Below are positions 62,541 through 64,000 of a DNA stretch of 64,000 bases, piece after piece. This stretch comes from Rhodobacteraceae bacterium SB2 (GTDB lineage: Bacteria > Pseudomonadota > Alphaproteobacteria > Rhodobacterales > Rhodobacteraceae), in assembly GCA_001642945.1 (NCBI GenBank), contig LGRT01000023.1, positions 1 through 64,000 of the forward strand, given 5' to 3'. The stretch's first letter is position 1; each line of letters starts with the position of its first letter. Both the position numbers and the translations under genes were made by a program. Under the pieces are notes generated by a model. That model had not been told where the DNA came from, made no database searches, and saw only the letters and a list, made by a program, of their open reading frames with translations.

Positions 62541-63893
62541 TCACGCTTGGCAGACGGCTTCAACAGCCCCAACAACCTCATCCACAACCTGTTCAAGCAA
62601 CGCAGGTTCGGTGCATTCAGCCATCACCCGGATCAGAGGCTCCGTACCCGATTTACGGATCAACAACCGCCCCTGACCGGCAAGCTTTGTTTCCATAGCA
62701 GCGATGGTTTTTTGCACAGGTTCAGCGTCAAGTGGCCTGTCACCCGCAGAAAAACGAATATTTTTCAAAAGTTGCGGCACAGGCTGGAACACATTTGCCA
62801 AATCGCTCGCAGAGGTATCGCTGCGCTTCATTTCACCCAAAAATTGCAGCGCGGCCATCAAACCGTCGCCGGTGGTCGCGTGCTCTGTCATGATGATATG
62901 TCCAGATTGCTCACCGCCCAGGTTAAACCCGCCCTGACGCATTTTTTCAACAACGTAACGATCCCCGACATTGGTACGTAAAAGATCAATTTTATGGCCT
63001 TGCAAAAACTGCTCTAAACCTAAATTCGACATCACAGTGGCGACCAAAGCATTGCCCCGCAACCGATCCTCAGACGCCCATCTTTGCGCCAAAAGACCCA
63101 TCAATTGATCCCCATCTGCAACCCGGCCTTTTTCATCGATCAAAATCACCCGATCGGCATCACCATCAAGACAGATTCCCAAATCAGCGCCATGTGCCAC
63201 AACCGTTTCTGCCGCCACCTGCGGCTTGGTGGAGCCACAATTATGGTTTATGTTTCTTCCGTTTGGATTGACGGCAACGGGGATAACCTCGGCCCCCAAT
63301 TCCCAAAGAACTTCCGGAGCCGCTTTATATCCAGCCCCATTGGCGCAATCGATCACCACTTTCATACCATCCAGCCGCACTCCGCTGGGAAAACTTGACT
63401 TGGCGCGCTCTACGTAACGAAACAAACCATCATCAATCCGCTGCGCACGGCCTATTTGATCGGCAGGGGCCAAACCGTTTGCCCCTTCTTCGAGCAGGGT
63501 TTCAATTTGATTTTCCACCTCATCGGATAATTTATACCCGTCTGGCCCGAAGAATTTGATGCCATTATCTTCAAACCCGTTATGGCTTGCCGAAATCATA
63601 ATCCCCAAATCAGCCCGCATCGACGGCGTCAACAATCCAACCGCCGGCGTCGGAACAGGCCCTAGCAACAAGACATTCATTCCCGTTGAGGTCAGCCCTG
63701 CCGTGAGCGCATTTTCAAACATATATCCAGAAAGCCGCGTGTCTTTTCCAATCACGACCCGCTTAGAAAGGTTTTTTGAGTTTTGGAAATATCGGCCCGC
63801 CGCTGCGCCCAGTTTCAACGCAATATCGGCGGTCATCGGAAAGGTATTCGCTGGGCCGCGCACACCGTCGGTTCCAAAATATTTACGCCCCAT
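62541..63893 (-). CDS. glmM: Phosphoglucosamine mutase
   Basis: GlmM interconverts glucosamine 6- and 1-phosphate for UDP-GlcNAc. From the ATG at 63893 (GTGAGG upstream) the product has 450 residues. [13 protein letters not shown] opens the protein, the phosphoserine loop is ISASHNG (100-106, Ser103), the metal loop is DGDADR (about 243-248), and the sugar-binding GGEQSGHI and the C-terminal [14 protein letters not shown] are present. Its start lies within the end of folP, an arrangement common in proteobacteria. Confidence 0.97.
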   Translation of the reverse strand: MGRKYFGTDGVRGPANTFPMTADIALKLGAAAGRYFQNSKNLSKRVVIGKDTRLSGYMFENALTAGLTSTGMNVLLLGPVPTPAVGLLTPSMRADLGIMISASHNGFEDNGIKFFGPDGYKLSDEVENQIETLLEEGANGLAPADQIGRAQRIDDGLFRYVERAKSSFPSGVRLDGMKVVIDCANGAGYKAAPEVLWELGAEVIPVAVNPNGRNINHNCGSTKPQVAAETVVAHGADLGICLDGDADRVILIDEKGRVADGDQLMGLLAQRWASEDRLRGNALVATVMSNLGLEQFLQGHKIDLLRTNVGDRYVVEKMRQGGFNLGGEQSGHIIMTEHATTGDGLMAALQFLGEMKRSDTSASDLANVFQPVPQLLKNIRFSAGDRPLDAEPVQKTIAAMETKLAGQGRLLIRKSGTEPLIRVMAECTEPALLEQVVDEVVGAVEAVCQA

Positions 63894-63999
63894 CAGCCTC
63901 ACCCTTTTCTACCGCTCTATCAAGATCAAACGCCTCTCGGGTTTGTCTGACTTCATGAACGCGAAACACCTGAACCCCCTGCGCCCGGGCAGCAAGCGC
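63883..63999 (-). CDS. folP: Dihydropteroate synthase, C-terminal fragment (cut by window edge)
   Basis: Reading leftward from the window end, 38 codons spell [24 protein letters not shown] and on to TAA at 63883-63885. The VFRVHEV motif near the end is that of FolP, where Arg and His contact the pterin phosphate. The stop overlaps the first codons of glmM by 11 bases, and the folP-glmM order is conserved in many proteobacteria. The start of the gene lies outside the window. Confidence 0.85.
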   Translation of the reverse strand, partial: ALAARAQGVQVFRVHEVRQTREAFDLDRAVEKGEADGA

Positions 64000-64000
64000 C

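Overview
The window looks like about 64 kb of chromosome from a marine alphaproteobacterium of the Rhodobacterales (Roseobacter group). Supporting signs are the short bacterial-type ProS, a class I IlvC of 340 residues, an A1-type aa3 oxidase subunit I, the MraZ-RsmH-FtsL-FtsI-MurE-MurF-MraY order, Hint/RTX proteins, and tandem Lrp regulators. The moderate GC content and gene set would fit a pelagic roseobacter such as the RCA/Planktomarina lineage, but that genus call is inference only.

Layout. 1-3.2 kb: prophage- or island-like DNA (DUF5681 fragment, two coupled tiny ORFs, then a minus-strand run of membrane or exported small proteins, a membrane-anchored thermonuclease, a Sel1-type protein and a CoiA-like nuclease). 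3.34-5.45 kb: a roughly 2-kb, AT-rich, integrase-less island bounded by a perfect 63-bp direct repeat that is the 3' part of tRNA-Ser(GCT); it carries a GIY-YIG nuclease-family gene and an unrecognised partner. 5.4-24 kb: core genes (tRNA-Ser, ychF, trpA, lldD, rplY-pth, proS, rpsF-rpsR-rplI, ilvB-ilvN with a leader-peptide attenuator) mixed with a decayed DUF2332 gene, a regulator, a Rieske oxygenase and a membrane protein. 24-38.4 kb: the minus-strand dcw cluster mraZ-rsmH-ftsL-ftsI-murE-murF-mraY-murD, then an oppositely oriented flavoprotein gene, then ftsW-murG-murC. 39-48.4 kb: mrp, DUF1127, a cyclic-nucleotide-binding domain, a quinone reductase, a broken sorbosone-dehydrogenase/RTX-Hint junction, CBS protein, lipB, ctaD, DUF2244. 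48.4-51.5 kb: an AT-rich accessory block (histidine phosphatase, methyltransferase, LicD, cytidylyltransferase) that reads like a surface phospho-decoration module. 51.7-64 kb: yqeY-like, carA, a glycosyltransferase gene interrupted by an in-frame TAG, GntR and two Lrp regulators, ilvC, a DMT transporter, glmM and the end of folP.

How genes work together. IlvB/IlvN and IlvC (two separate loci) make branched-chain amino acids; the first locus has a leader peptide rich in Ile, Leu and Val codons ahead of a terminator, and the second is divergent from two Lrp genes. The dcw genes form one tightly overlapping unit down to mraY, while murB, ddl and ftsQAZ are not in this window. glmM supplies UDP-GlcNAc precursors for the same pathway.

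Most unusual points: the tRNA-Ser mini-island with near-identical 18-bp palindromes near both ends; the cytidylyltransferase-LicD-methyltransferase block; the chimeric dehydrogenase/RTX-Hint junction; the amber-interrupted glycosyltransferase; a nested inverted-repeat structure at 15065-15200; and long poly-C runs, two of them inside genes.
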